Source: an uncultured bacterium | GTDB taxonomy: Bacteria > Planctomycetota > Phycisphaerae > Phycisphaerales > SM1A02 | Assembly (NCBI GenBank): GCA_903911205.1 | Contig: CAIWCL010000206.1 | Span: 1 to 35,953, forward strand | DNA length: 35,953 nucleotides | Direction: 5' to 3' | Shown: positions 25,209 through 33,082 of the stretch, piece after piece | Layout: every line of letters starts with the position of its first letter | How positions within the stretch are numbered: position 1 is the stretch's first letter | Program-made: the position numbers and the translations under genes | Notes under the pieces: model-generated | Told to the model about the DNA's origin: nothing | Seen by the model: the letters and a program-made list of their open reading frames with translations, nothing else | Databases searched by the model: none

Positions 25209-25283
25209 TGAGTTTTAGGGGTTGGAGTTTTCGTCGTTGGAGTTTTAGGGGTTGGAGTTTTAGGGGTTGGAGTTCTTGTCTCA
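25209..25283. repeat. 15-bp tandem repeat, five copies, between divergent genes
   Basis: Copies start at 25209, 25224, 25239, 25254 and 25269 with unit ggagttttaggggtt. The second copy carries tcgtc in place of taggg, and the last decays. The array fills most of the 160-bp gap between the divergent HtrA-like (25147, minus) and imelysin (25308, plus) genes, so it lies where promoters should be. Confidence 0.9.
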
Positions 25284-25307
25284 GATCTGGTTCTTTCGGA
25301 GTTCGGT

Positions 25308-26513
25308 ATGTCGATCGAAGCCCTCGTTCTGATTTCGGGAGTGTTGACCTCTCCCCACTTCGTCAACGCCGGCAAGAACGCCTCGTCGTTGGTGCCTTCA
25401 TCGCGCGAGCGAGTCGCGGATGTCGCGCGCGAAACAGGTGACACTCCACAAACGCTCGAAGCCCAGTGCGTGCGAGCGTACGCCGCGATGGTGCACGATG
25501 AGTATCGCGCGTCGCTCGCTTCGGCTGAGGAGATGCGCGCCGCAATCCAAGCGTTTTGCGCGGCGCCAACGATGGAAGGTTTGACGCGCGCACGCGAAAC
25601 GTGGACCGCTGCACGCGAAATCTACGGACGCACGGAGGCCTTCCGGTTCGGCAACGGTCCGATCGACACAACGCGCGGCGGCACGGAGACATTCATCAAT
25701 GCGTGGCCAGTCGATGAGTCGTATATCGAGCCCGAGGCAGACAGCGCGACCACGAGCATCATTCGTGATCGCACGAAGTATCCAGCACTCGGTCGCGTGA
25801 TTCTGAAGTTGCACAACCAACGCGGTGGCGAAACGAACGTGTGCACGGGTTGGCACGCGATCGAGTTCATGTTGTGGGGGCGCGACCGATCAGATACTGG
25901 CCCCGGCAACCGCAGTTTCACCGACTTTCTCGATACGAACTCGCCGTACGCGGAGCGGCGTCGCGAGTATCTCCTCGAAATCACGGATCTTCTCTGTGAG
26001 GATCTCGCGCGGCTCGTGAAAGCATGGGCGCCCGACACTGACAACCACCGTCGACGCTTTGAGCAAGATCCGAAGGCGCTGCGCGCGATCATCGTGGGTC
26101 CAGGGCTTCTCGCGGGCTTCGAGATGTCGGGCGAGCGGCTCGCGGTTCCGCTCGAAACACGCGATCAAGAAGAAGAGCACAGCTGCTTCAGTGACACGAC
26201 GCATATCGACTTCCGAGCGAACATTCGCGGAATTGCGCTTGTTCTGCGCGGAAACGGCGCAGCTTCGATGATCGATGTCATTCGCGTGAAGGACGCTGCG
26301 GCGGCGGATGACTTGGAAGCCGCGCTTGAGAAAGCGCTTGTGGCAATCGATGCGATGCCTGTTCCATTCGATGCGGCGATTCGCAAGGAAGACGGTACTC
26401 CGGAGCGAAAGAAGCTCACGGCGGCGCTTGAAGCGATTGAAGCGCTGGGCGAGTCAATCGCTCGCGCGGCGAAATCGCTCGGTGTCACGGTTCCGACGGA
26501 GCCGCAGGGGTGA
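25308..26513 (+). CDS. Imelysin-family (M75/IrpA-like) iron-linked periplasmic protein
   Basis: 401 residues with GGAG 6 nt upstream of ATG 25308 and a weak signal-like N-terminus. The defining motif is TGWHAIEFMLWG with H183 and E186 (GxHxxE), followed by 'TGPGNRSFTDF'. The second family signature is EEEHSCFSDTTHIDF. Imelysins are mostly helical, are found in the periplasm or outer membrane, and are regulated by iron; most are thought to bind metal rather than cut peptides. The next gene overlaps or abuts the stop and encodes a di-haem oxidoreductase, the partner commonly found beside imelysins, so the pair probably works in iron (or copper) uptake. It is divergent from the HtrA-like gene. 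Confidence 0.9.
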   Translation: MSIEALVLISGVLTSPHFVNAGKNASSLVPSSRERVADVARETGDTPQTLEAQCVRAYAAMVHDEYRASLASAEEMRAAIQAFCAAPTMEGLTRARETWTAAREIYGRTEAFRFGNGPIDTTRGGTETFINAWPVDESYIEPEADSATTSIIRDRTKYPALGRVILKLHNQRGGETNVCTGWHAIEFMLWGRDRSDTGPGNRSFTDFLDTNSPYAERRREYLLEITDLLCEDLARLVKAWAPDTDNHRRRFEQDPKALRAIIVGPGLLAGFEMSGERLAVPLETRDQEEEHSCFSDTTHIDFRANIRGIALVLRGNGAASMIDVIRVKDAAAADDLEAALEKALVAIDAMPVPFDAAIRKEDGTPERKKLTAALEAIEALGESIARAAKSLGVTVPTEPQG

Positions 26514-28000
26514 TGCGCTTCGATCCGAGGCGAGATCGAATGTCATCGGCGTCACTCGTGTGTATCGCGGGTGTGCTTGTCACACAGACACTCACGCCGC
26601 AACACGAAGAAGTAGTAGCGAAGAAGGAAGTGGTAGCGAAGAAGGAAGTAGTGTCAAAGAAGGAAGTGGTGGCGAAGAAGGCCGCTCCAGCACAGGCGAT
26701 GCATGCGCCGAATCTCGGTGGCCAGACGAGTGTCGCGGCAGATGGTGGGCATGCGTTCAGCTTGCCCGTGCCGGGACTTTCTCGCGAAGATCGTCGCGCG
26801 TTCAGCGTGGGCAACTCGTTTTTTCGCGACAACTGGGTTGCCGCGCCTGCGAGTGCGGAGGGGCGCGACGGGCTCGGACCACACTTTTCAGCCAATTCCT
26901 GTAGCGCGTGTCACCAGGAAGATGGTCGCGGATTGCCGCCGCTTGCGGAAGTTGGGGTTGGTCGCGGCAGTGTGCTCTTTGTGAGTCCAACGAGCGCTGA
27001 CGGCGCACCGCATCCGGTGTACGGCGCGCAGTTGCAGGATCAAGCGATCGAAGGTGTGCGACCTGAAGGCCGCATCGAATTGCAGTCGCAGCGTTCGTTC
27101 GTCGCGTTCATCGATGGTTCGCGTGCCGAACTCGAACGCTGGGATCTTCGCGTGCAAGACGCCGCGTACGGCCCACTCGGTGAAGTTCGTATGTCGCTGC
27201 GCGTCGGGCCGCAAGTCATCGGCCTCGGGCTGCTTGAACATGTGCCTGATGCGGTGATTCGTGAACTCGCCGATCCCAGCGATCGCGATGGCGATGGAAT
27301 CTCCGGTCGAGTGCACGAGGTTGGTCGTGCCGATGGGCGCACGAGTGTCGGACGATTCGGTTGGAAAGCATCGCAGCCAACGCTCGATGCGCAGGTGATG
27401 GCGGCGCTCCATGGCGACATGGGGCTCACAAATCCAACACATCGCGCAGAGAATCACACGTCTTCGCAATCTGACGCGGTTCAGGCAGCTTCGGGCGGCG
27501 ACCCTGAAGTCGATGCGCACAAAGTTGCTCGACTCGCGCACTATTGCCGCGTGCTCGCGGTGCCGATGCAGCGCGTACCGACGAACTCGGACGACCTCGC
27601 GCGCATTCAGCGCGGCGTCCAGATCTTTCAGGCGATCGACTGCGCGAAGTGCCATGTCACGACGTTGAAGACTGACGGATCGAGTCCGATCGAGCAGCTT
27701 CGCAACGTTGAGTTTCATCCGTTCACCGATCTCCTGTTGCACGACATGGGTGAGGACCTCGCCGACGATCGACGCGATGGTGATGCGACGGGCCGCGAAT
27801 GGCGGACGCCGCCATTGTGGGGCATCGGGCTGATTGAGACAGTCAACGGCCACACGCGGCTTTTGCACGATGGTCGCGCGCGCTCGATCGAAGAAGCGAT
27901 TCTCTGGCATGGTGGCGAAGGCCAGCGCTCGCGCGATGCGTATCTTGCGTTGCCAAAGGCCGATCGCGATGCGTTGCTTGCGTATCTCAAGAGTTTGTGA
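26513..28000 (+). CDS. Di-haem cytochrome c oxidoreductase (DHOR/'thiol oxidoreductase' type)
   Basis: 495 residues. ATG 26513 overlaps the imelysin stop by one base (TGATG). ATG 26540 with GAGG upstream is an alternative. A signal-like stretch 'LVCIAGVLVTQTL' is followed by four EVVAKK-type hexapeptides (nt 26611-26682). Two haem-binding CXXCH motifs are present: C130/C133/H134 (NSCSACHQED) and C377/C380/H381 (DCAKCHV). Family landmarks include 'GLGLLEHVPDAVI', 'DGDGISGRVHEVG', 'FGWKASQPTL' and 'LHDGRARSIEEAILWHGGE'. The protein should be periplasmic and transfer electrons. Pairing with imelysin suggests redox chemistry on iron during uptake, which is inferred from the conserved gene pair. 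Confidence 0.9.
   Translation: MRFDPRRDRMSSASLVCIAGVLVTQTLTPQHEEVVAKKEVVAKKEVVSKKEVVAKKAAPAQAMHAPNLGGQTSVAADGGHAFSLPVPGLSREDRRAFSVGNSFFRDNWVAAPASAEGRDGLGPHFSANSCSACHQEDGRGLPPLAEVGVGRGSVLFVSPTSADGAPHPVYGAQLQDQAIEGVRPEGRIELQSQRSFVAFIDGSRAELERWDLRVQDAAYGPLGEVRMSLRVGPQVIGLGLLEHVPDAVIRELADPSDRDGDGISGRVHEVGRADGRTSVGRFGWKASQPTLDAQVMAALHGDMGLTNPTHRAENHTSSQSDAVQAASGGDPEVDAHKVARLAHYCRVLAVPMQRVPTNSDDLARIQRGVQIFQAIDCAKCHVTTLKTDGSSPIEQLRNVEFHPFTDLLLHDMGEDLADDRRDGDATGREWRTPPLWGIGLIETVNGHTRLLHDGRARSIEEAILWHGGEGQRSRDAYLALPKADRDALLAYLKSL
26611..26682 (+). repeat. 18-bp in-frame repeat coding EVV(A/S)KK x4
   Basis: Four 18-bp units encode EVVAKK, EVVAKK, EVVSKK and EVVAKK, between the signal sequence and the catalytic part of the di-haem protein. 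The segment is lysine-rich and probably an extended linker. Confidence 0.85.
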
Positions 28001-28002
28001 AG

Positions 28003-28074
28003 AAAGCGCGAGGTCGTGGGCGAAGCCGCAAATCGTTGCGAAGCGCAAATTGTGGGCGAAACTGCAGGTGTGGC
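28003..28074. repeat. Decayed 18-bp tandem repeat, about four copies
   Basis: Units beginning cgaa fall at 28021, 28039 and 28057, with a weaker copy at 28003; gcgcaaat and gtggg recur within them. The copies differ at many positions, so this looks like an old array. It starts directly after the stop codon of the di-haem gene. Confidence 0.55.
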
Positions 28075-28152
28075 ATGCATTGCAGCGCGTGTGTCATGCG
28101 ACGCGCACGCACCGAGCACCGCGAAGATCTCTCGCAGAACTTCGAGACTTGC

Positions 28153-28206
28153 AAAATGAAACGCGGCCTTGGATTGCTCCAAGGCCGCGTGGATTTCGCT
28201 TTCTCT
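28153..28206. terminator. Bidirectional terminator between convergent genes
   Basis: A perfect 12-bp stem (28162-28173 with 28178-28189, loop ttgc) has TTTCATTTT on the minus-strand side and GGATTTCGCTTTCT on the plus-strand side. It serves the PhoD-like gene and probably the imelysin/di-haem unit. Confidence 0.8.
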
Positions 28207-28219
28207 GTGTTGCGGTCGA

Positions 28220-30064
28220 TCAGCAGTCGCCCCATGCGCCGAGCATCACGGTGAGATCGTCGCCATCCACGGTGCCGTTGCTGTCGATGTCTGCTGCGCA
28301 GCCACCACTGCACGGGCCCCATGCGGCGAAGAGGATCGCGAGGTCCGCGCCGTTCACAGTGCCGTCCGCGTTCAGGTCGCTCGCGCAGAAGCCACCGACT
28401 GGATCGAGCACGATTTGCTGACGGACGGTGATCGGTCGCGCGATGATTGCTGCTGGATCGGCCGCTGCTTCCGCGGGCGAATACCAATCCACGCCGTAGG
28501 TCGTGATCGTGAGCGCCTTCGATTGCGCATCGACGTCGAACTCCGTCCAACCGTAGTGGTGCGCGGCCACAGGTCCACCCACAACAAACTGTGCGTTGAT
28601 CGCTGGATCCTGGATACCCGTCGGCGAGTAACCGTAGCCCGAGATCACGCCGTCGAGCACTTGCGCGATGAACGCATCTTTGCCCGAGTTCGGAAGTGAC
28701 TGGTAGAACGCGTACTGCGCTGCAGAGATCGCGCCGGTCGCAAGACCGAGTTGCGCGAACGTCGGGCCTGCTGGCGCGGAGTACGCGACCGAGCCCGTGA
28801 TGATTTCAAACATGCCCGTGAAGAGTTGCTGCGTTGGATTCGCGGGATTCGGAACAGTGATGTCGTTCACGATCGTGCCGTGGAAATCGGCGGTCACGAA
28901 GATGACGTTGCGAATACCGAGCGCAACGATTTGCGAGAGAAGATACGCACGCTCAGCGGCGTAGCCTTCCCAGCGATCTTCACCGGCGAGCGGGCCGAAA
29001 TTCTGCATCGGCACCGAGGTCATCACAAACTTCCAAGTGACGCCCGCAGCTTCCGCGCGCTGGAGATCTTGCAGCAGGAGCCCAAGTTGTGGGTAGCCGA
29101 GCATCGTGCGCGTCGGATTGAAAGACGCTTGGATGAACGCGCCGACTTGTGCGGGGTCGAATGGATTTGCAACCGGTGGAAGGCTCGCGTCGCGGAAGCT
29201 GCGCGCGTCGACCATAAACGTCGCAGCATCGCGGCCCCACTGGAACGAACGGTAGAGATTCGGACGGCCATCAACGCGTGGGTCGCCGAGCGTTGGCCAC
29301 GTCGACGGCACGATCGCGTTGTGCTCGACAAACGCTTGGAGGCCGTTCACATAGAGCGAGCCTTGGTTGTACCAGCCGGTGACGGCGTCGAACGCACCGC
29401 CATCGAAGTCGTTGGTGACTTCGTGATCGTCGATCATCGAGAACGTCGCCGTGCTCGCTGCGAGTTCACCCCACGGATCGATGCCGTGCGTGGGTTGGTA
29501 GTACTCCACGTGCTTTGCGCGATATTCATCAAGCGTCGTTGCTTGTGGAACCGGAACAGCTGGGCTCGCAACGTCGGCGTAGATGGTGTCGCCAAGCTTC
29601 ACGAAGTAATCGAGCGCACGCTCATCGGCGTTGAGGATCGCGTTGTAGATGCCGACATCGCCGCGCCAGTCGCCGGTCACGCCGAATCGGAGGCCTGCAG
29701 GCGCTGCATTCATACCGATCATCGCGGCGCCCGTGATGAAGGTCGCGGTGCGAACCTTCTTGCCATCGGTGACGCGCACGAAGTGTGGAACGCCGAGGTC
29801 AAGTCCGCTGAGGAAGATCTTGCCCGGAAGCAGCGCGTTGTCGACGACGATCGACTGCTGCGAGATGATGTTGGTGAACGCGGCATCGCGTGCAACTTCG
29901 ATCAGCACGGTGCCGGTGCCGGCCGCAGGGCGCACAAGAACAGCGGCGTTTCCGCCGATGACGTCACCAACGGCAACGCGGGGAAGCGCTTCGGATGGGA
30001 AACCCGCGTGGGCAGACGCGGTGAGCACGAGCGAGGCAAAGACAGTCGAGGTACGGAAACGCAT
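28220..30064 (-). CDS. PhoD-like secreted phosphatase with dockerin
   Basis: 614 residues from ATG 30064, which has GGAG 5 nt upstream. The signal peptide ends 'LTASAHAGF' (~residue 20). An N-terminal beta domain (~25-115, 'VLIEVARDAAFTNII') precedes the metallophosphatase core. Metal-ligand motifs are GVTGDWRG (D132), KLGDTIYAD (D159), SMIDDHEVTNDF (D212/D213/H214) and FVTADFHG. PhoD enzymes use calcium and iron and hydrolyse phosphodiesters and monoesters outside the cytoplasm. Residues ~560-614 are a dockerin with two regular loops, DLNADGTVNGADL and DIDSNGTVDGDDL. The 298-bp gap to the divergent gene at 30363 has no gene; it should hold the promoter, but I find no clear hexamers for this strand. 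Confidence 0.9.
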   Translation of the reverse strand: MRFRTSTVFASLVLTASAHAGFPSEALPRVAVGDVIGGNAAVLVRPAAGTGTVLIEVARDAAFTNIISQQSIVVDNALLPGKIFLSGLDLGVPHFVRVTDGKKVRTATFITGAAMIGMNAAPAGLRFGVTGDWRGDVGIYNAILNADERALDYFVKLGDTIYADVASPAVPVPQATTLDEYRAKHVEYYQPTHGIDPWGELAASTATFSMIDDHEVTNDFDGGAFDAVTGWYNQGSLYVNGLQAFVEHNAIVPSTWPTLGDPRVDGRPNLYRSFQWGRDAATFMVDARSFRDASLPPVANPFDPAQVGAFIQASFNPTRTMLGYPQLGLLLQDLQRAEAAGVTWKFVMTSVPMQNFGPLAGEDRWEGYAAERAYLLSQIVALGIRNVIFVTADFHGTIVNDITVPNPANPTQQLFTGMFEIITGSVAYSAPAGPTFAQLGLATGAISAAQYAFYQSLPNSGKDAFIAQVLDGVISGYGYSPTGIQDPAINAQFVVGGPVAAHHYGWTEFDVDAQSKALTITTYGVDWYSPAEAAADPAAIIARPITVRQQIVLDPVGGFCASDLNADGTVNGADLAILFAAWGPCSGGCAADIDSNGTVDGDDLTVMLGAWGDC

Positions 30065-30350
30065 ACGTTCTCCTTCAGTCGGATTGGATAGATCGAGCGG
30101 GCGGGAATAACGAAATGAAACGTGGCGCGTGCGTTCATTGCGTCGGCATTTCGTTGCGAAGCCGAGTGTCTTTGATCGGATTCGTGTGAAGAGATCCGAT
30201 GTTGCGCGTTGGTTGATGGCGCATCTGAGTGCGGCGCAGGGCCTTTGTTTCGTGGACGCGAACGCCACAAGTCGCCTCGCAAGCGAGTGTTGTGCAGCGC
30301 GATCGAAAGAAGTGCGAATAGGAATCAGCCTCTTCTCGTCACGCGCGCAG

Positions 30351-30356
30351 TAGACT
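30351..30356 (+). promoter_or_regulatory. -10-like box (TAGACT) 6 nt before the S9 peptidase start
   Basis: TAGACT, then cgcggt, then ATG 30363, with no Shine-Dalgarno site. The surrounding agtagactcgcggta recurs with one change before the next gene (33059-33072). Confidence 0.45.
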
Positions 30357-30362
30357 CGCGGT

Positions 30363-33062
30363 ATGAACGTCCGCGCTGCGACTGCTTACAGATCCTTCAT
30401 CATCTTTTTGCGTTGCGTCGGCAGCCCCGACACGCGATGCGTGTGGCTCGCGTGCGCCGTGCTTGCAAGCGTGTGCGCGCAGGTATTCGCGGCCGATTCG
30501 ATCCATCCGGCGACCGAGTCACGAGCGACCTTTGGAAACGTGCGCGATGAAATCGACGCTGCGCGTGCGCGAATCGCAGCGCAAGTGGCGCAGTACCACG
30601 ATCCGGTTGGGCCGCGCACGTGGATCGACGGCGCGCGCCTTTGGTACGTCGAATCATCGCGCGACGGCGCGCGGCGCTGGTGGCTCTGTGACGCGACGAA
30701 GACTGGTGCTGAAGCGCGCGTACCGCTCTTCGATCACGGGGCCGTGGCTGCGCTCGTCGCGGCGGTCGGTGATGCTGCTCCCGATCGACTTCATGATCGA
30801 CTTCCCGTGCGTGGTCTGAGCGTTTCGAACGATCGTGTGGCCATCGCACTGGAAGGGCGCGAACAACCCGTTGTTTGCGCGCTTGGTGGAGCGATCGTGG
30901 CTGTAAGTGATCCGACGGCGCGGGCGCTTCTCGAAACTTCACTGAAACCAGGAAAGCGACGGAGTCGTGGCCAAGGTGCGTCGGTGCATCTCACCTTCGA
31001 AAATCGCCTCGACGAAGCGGTCGAGATTTTCTGGATCGATCGCGCCAACGCCGAGCGTTCGTACGGTCGCATTGAAGCGGGAGATTCGAGGCGCCAGCAG
31101 ACCTTTGGCGGTCACGCGTGGTTTGTGCGCACGGTCATGGGTCGTGAACTCGGTCACACGGTCGCGAACGATCTCGACCGCGTGATCGTCATTGGCGACG
31201 CGCCGCCTGCGGAGCCGGAGCCCATCGATACACAGGATGGCCAACGCGAGACACAGTCCGAGGCTGAACTTCGTGTGCCTCGCGCGGAGAAGGCAGAAAG
31301 CGACGCGCCCACCAACGTGATTCCCCCGTACGAAGTTCGTGCGGAACGCGGCTCTTTGCAGTTCGTCGATGGTGCAGGACGTACGTTCTTTCAAGCGGAA
31401 GGCCCCGACGCCTCGCGTCGCGAAGCGAATGGTTTTACGGGAGGATTTTGGGTTTCGCCAACGCGCGATGCAGTCTTTGCGATGCGCGTCGATCGGCCCG
31501 AACAGCGACGCGTGACGATTATCGAGTCGACACCGAAAGATCAGTTGCAACCTCGGGTTCGATCGTTCGACTATGTCAAGCCAGGGGACCCGATCGATAC
31601 GTCGATCCCGCATCTCTTCCGCGTGGAACTCGACGCAAGCAGCGCGCTTGTTGCACGCGAAGTTCCGCTCGACCGCACGCTCTTCGCAACTCCGTGGTCG
31701 ATCGATCGCGTGCGCATGCTGCCGAATGGTCGCGAGGTTGCGTTCCTCTACAACCAACGTGGGCATCAAGTGGTGCGCCTTGTTGCGATCGATCTTGCAA
31801 CTGGCGCCGCCCGCAGGATCGCGGAGGAGTCGTCTGCGACGTTCGTCGATTGGACGAACAAGGTTTGGATGCACTGGCTCGACGAAACAGGCGAGTTGCT
31901 TTGGATGACTGAGAAAAGTGGCTGGAATCACATTGAACTCATCGATGTCGCTACGGGTTCGGTGAAGCGCCGCGTCACGGAAGGCGCGTGGAATGTGCGA
32001 CGCGTTGCACATGTGGACGAAGCGGCACGCACGATCGAGTTTGCGTTGATGGGGCGCGACGTGTCGCAAGATCCGTATCACGTGCATCACGCACGCGTTT
32101 CGATCGACTCCGGTGATCGTGTCATGCTGACGTCGGGAGATGGCACATGTCGCGTGGATTTCTCACCCGACCGCAGCGCGCTTGTGTGTGTACGCGCACG
32201 TGCCGATATGCCGCCGATCTACGAACTTCGCAGCGCGAAGGATGGCGCGTTGGTTGTTGAACTCGGACGCGCCGACGACAGTGCCATGCGCGCGGCGGGT
32301 TGGATCGCGCCTGAACCGTTCGTCGCGAAAGGTCGTGATGGCGTGACCGACATTTGGGGCGTCGTCTATCGCCCGACTGGCTACGACCCATCGCGAAAGT
32401 ACCCGGTCATCGAGAACATCTACGCGGGCCCGCATGGGCACCATGTGCCGAAGTGGTTTGAACTCGGCGGGCGCTCGCGTGAGTACGCTGAACTGGGCGC
32501 GATCGTGGTGCAGATTGATGGCATGGGCACGAATTGGCGCGGCAAAGCCTTTCACGATGTCTGCTGGAAAAACTTGAAAGACGCGGGTTTCCCTGATCGA
32601 ATCGCATGGATGCGCGCACTCGCCGCGCGTGATGCGTCGTTGGATCTTTCGCGTGTCGGAATCTTCGGCGGAAGCGCTGGCGGACAGAACGCGATGCGCG
32701 CGGTGCTCGATCATGCCGATTTCTACGACGTCGCCGTGGCCGATTGTGGATGCCACGACAATCGCATGGACAAGATTTGGTGGAACGAGCAGTGGATGGG
32801 TTGGCCCATCGACGAGAGTTACGCGAAGAGTTCCAACATGGAAGATGCTGCGAAACTCGGTGGAAAGTTGATGCTCGTTGTTGGGGCGCTCGATGACAAC
32901 GTCGATCCTGCGACCACGTTCCAGGTGGCGCAACGATTGATCGACGCGGGAAAGGACTTTGAGTTGCTCGTGATTCCCAACGCTGGCCACGGCGCAGCGG
33001 AAGGCGAATATGGCAACGAGCGTCGTGCGCAGTTTCTCTTCAGCGCTCTTCGCGAGAAGTAG
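30363..33062 (+). CDS. DPP-IV-family (S9B) peptidase with an inserted VHL beta-like domain
   Basis: 899 residues. A signal-like segment ends 'SVCAQVFAADS' (~residue 44). Residues ~60-740 form the DPP-IV-type beta-propeller, and residues ~640-899 contain the alpha/beta hydrolase with triad S771 (GIFGGSAGGQ), D844 (GALDDNVDP) and H876 (NAGHGAAE). Residues ~205-265 are a VHL beta domain: SVHLTFENR, then WIDRANAERSYGRI, then RRQQTFGGHAWFVR. Four residues that line the hydroxyproline pocket of human VHL (Y98, S111, H115, W117) have counterparts Y234, T247, H251 and W253. S9B enzymes remove dipeptides after proline, so a peptidase aimed at hydroxyproline-containing peptides is an attractive guess. 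That link is inference. The sulfatase gene follows 20 bp later. Confidence 0.88.
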   Translation: MNVRAATAYRSFIIFLRCVGSPDTRCVWLACAVLASVCAQVFAADSIHPATESRATFGNVRDEIDAARARIAAQVAQYHDPVGPRTWIDGARLWYVESSRDGARRWWLCDATKTGAEARVPLFDHGAVAALVAAVGDAAPDRLHDRLPVRGLSVSNDRVAIALEGREQPVVCALGGAIVAVSDPTARALLETSLKPGKRRSRGQGASVHLTFENRLDEAVEIFWIDRANAERSYGRIEAGDSRRQQTFGGHAWFVRTVMGRELGHTVANDLDRVIVIGDAPPAEPEPIDTQDGQRETQSEAELRVPRAEKAESDAPTNVIPPYEVRAERGSLQFVDGAGRTFFQAEGPDASRREANGFTGGFWVSPTRDAVFAMRVDRPEQRRVTIIESTPKDQLQPRVRSFDYVKPGDPIDTSIPHLFRVELDASSALVAREVPLDRTLFATPWSIDRVRMLPNGREVAFLYNQRGHQVVRLVAIDLATGAARRIAEESSATFVDWTNKVWMHWLDETGELLWMTEKSGWNHIELIDVATGSVKRRVTEGAWNVRRVAHVDEAARTIEFALMGRDVSQDPYHVHHARVSIDSGDRVMLTSGDGTCRVDFSPDRSALVCVRARADMPPIYELRSAKDGALVVELGRADDSAMRAAGWIAPEPFVAKGRDGVTDIWGVVYRPTGYDPSRKYPVIENIYAGPHGHHVPKWFELGGRSREYAELGAIVVQIDGMGTNWRGKAFHDVCWKNLKDAGFPDRIAWMRALAARDASLDLSRVGIFGGSAGGQNAMRAVLDHADFYDVAVADCGCHDNRMDKIWWNEQWMGWPIDESYAKSSNMEDAAKLGGKLMLVVGALDDNVDPATTFQVAQRLIDAGKDFELLVIPNAGHGAAEGEYGNERRAQFLFSALREK

Positions 33063-33070
33063 GCTCGCGG

Positions 33071-33076
33071 TACGCT
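33071..33076 (+). promoter_or_regulatory. -10-like box (TACGCT) 6 nt before the sulfatase start
   Basis: TACGCT, 6 nt, ATG 33083, no Shine-Dalgarno site. It lies only 9 bp after the previous stop, so the sulfatase may be both co-transcribed and separately initiated. Confidence 0.35.
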
Positions 33077-33082
33077 GCGCGC

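Noticed and set aside
25148-25444. N-terminal extension of the HtrA-like protein through the 15-bp repeat (TPKTP-type repeats)
   Set aside because: ATG 25147 has a -10-like box at the typical 7-nt distance and leads into a plausible export signal. The extension would also overlap the imelysin gene, including its start.
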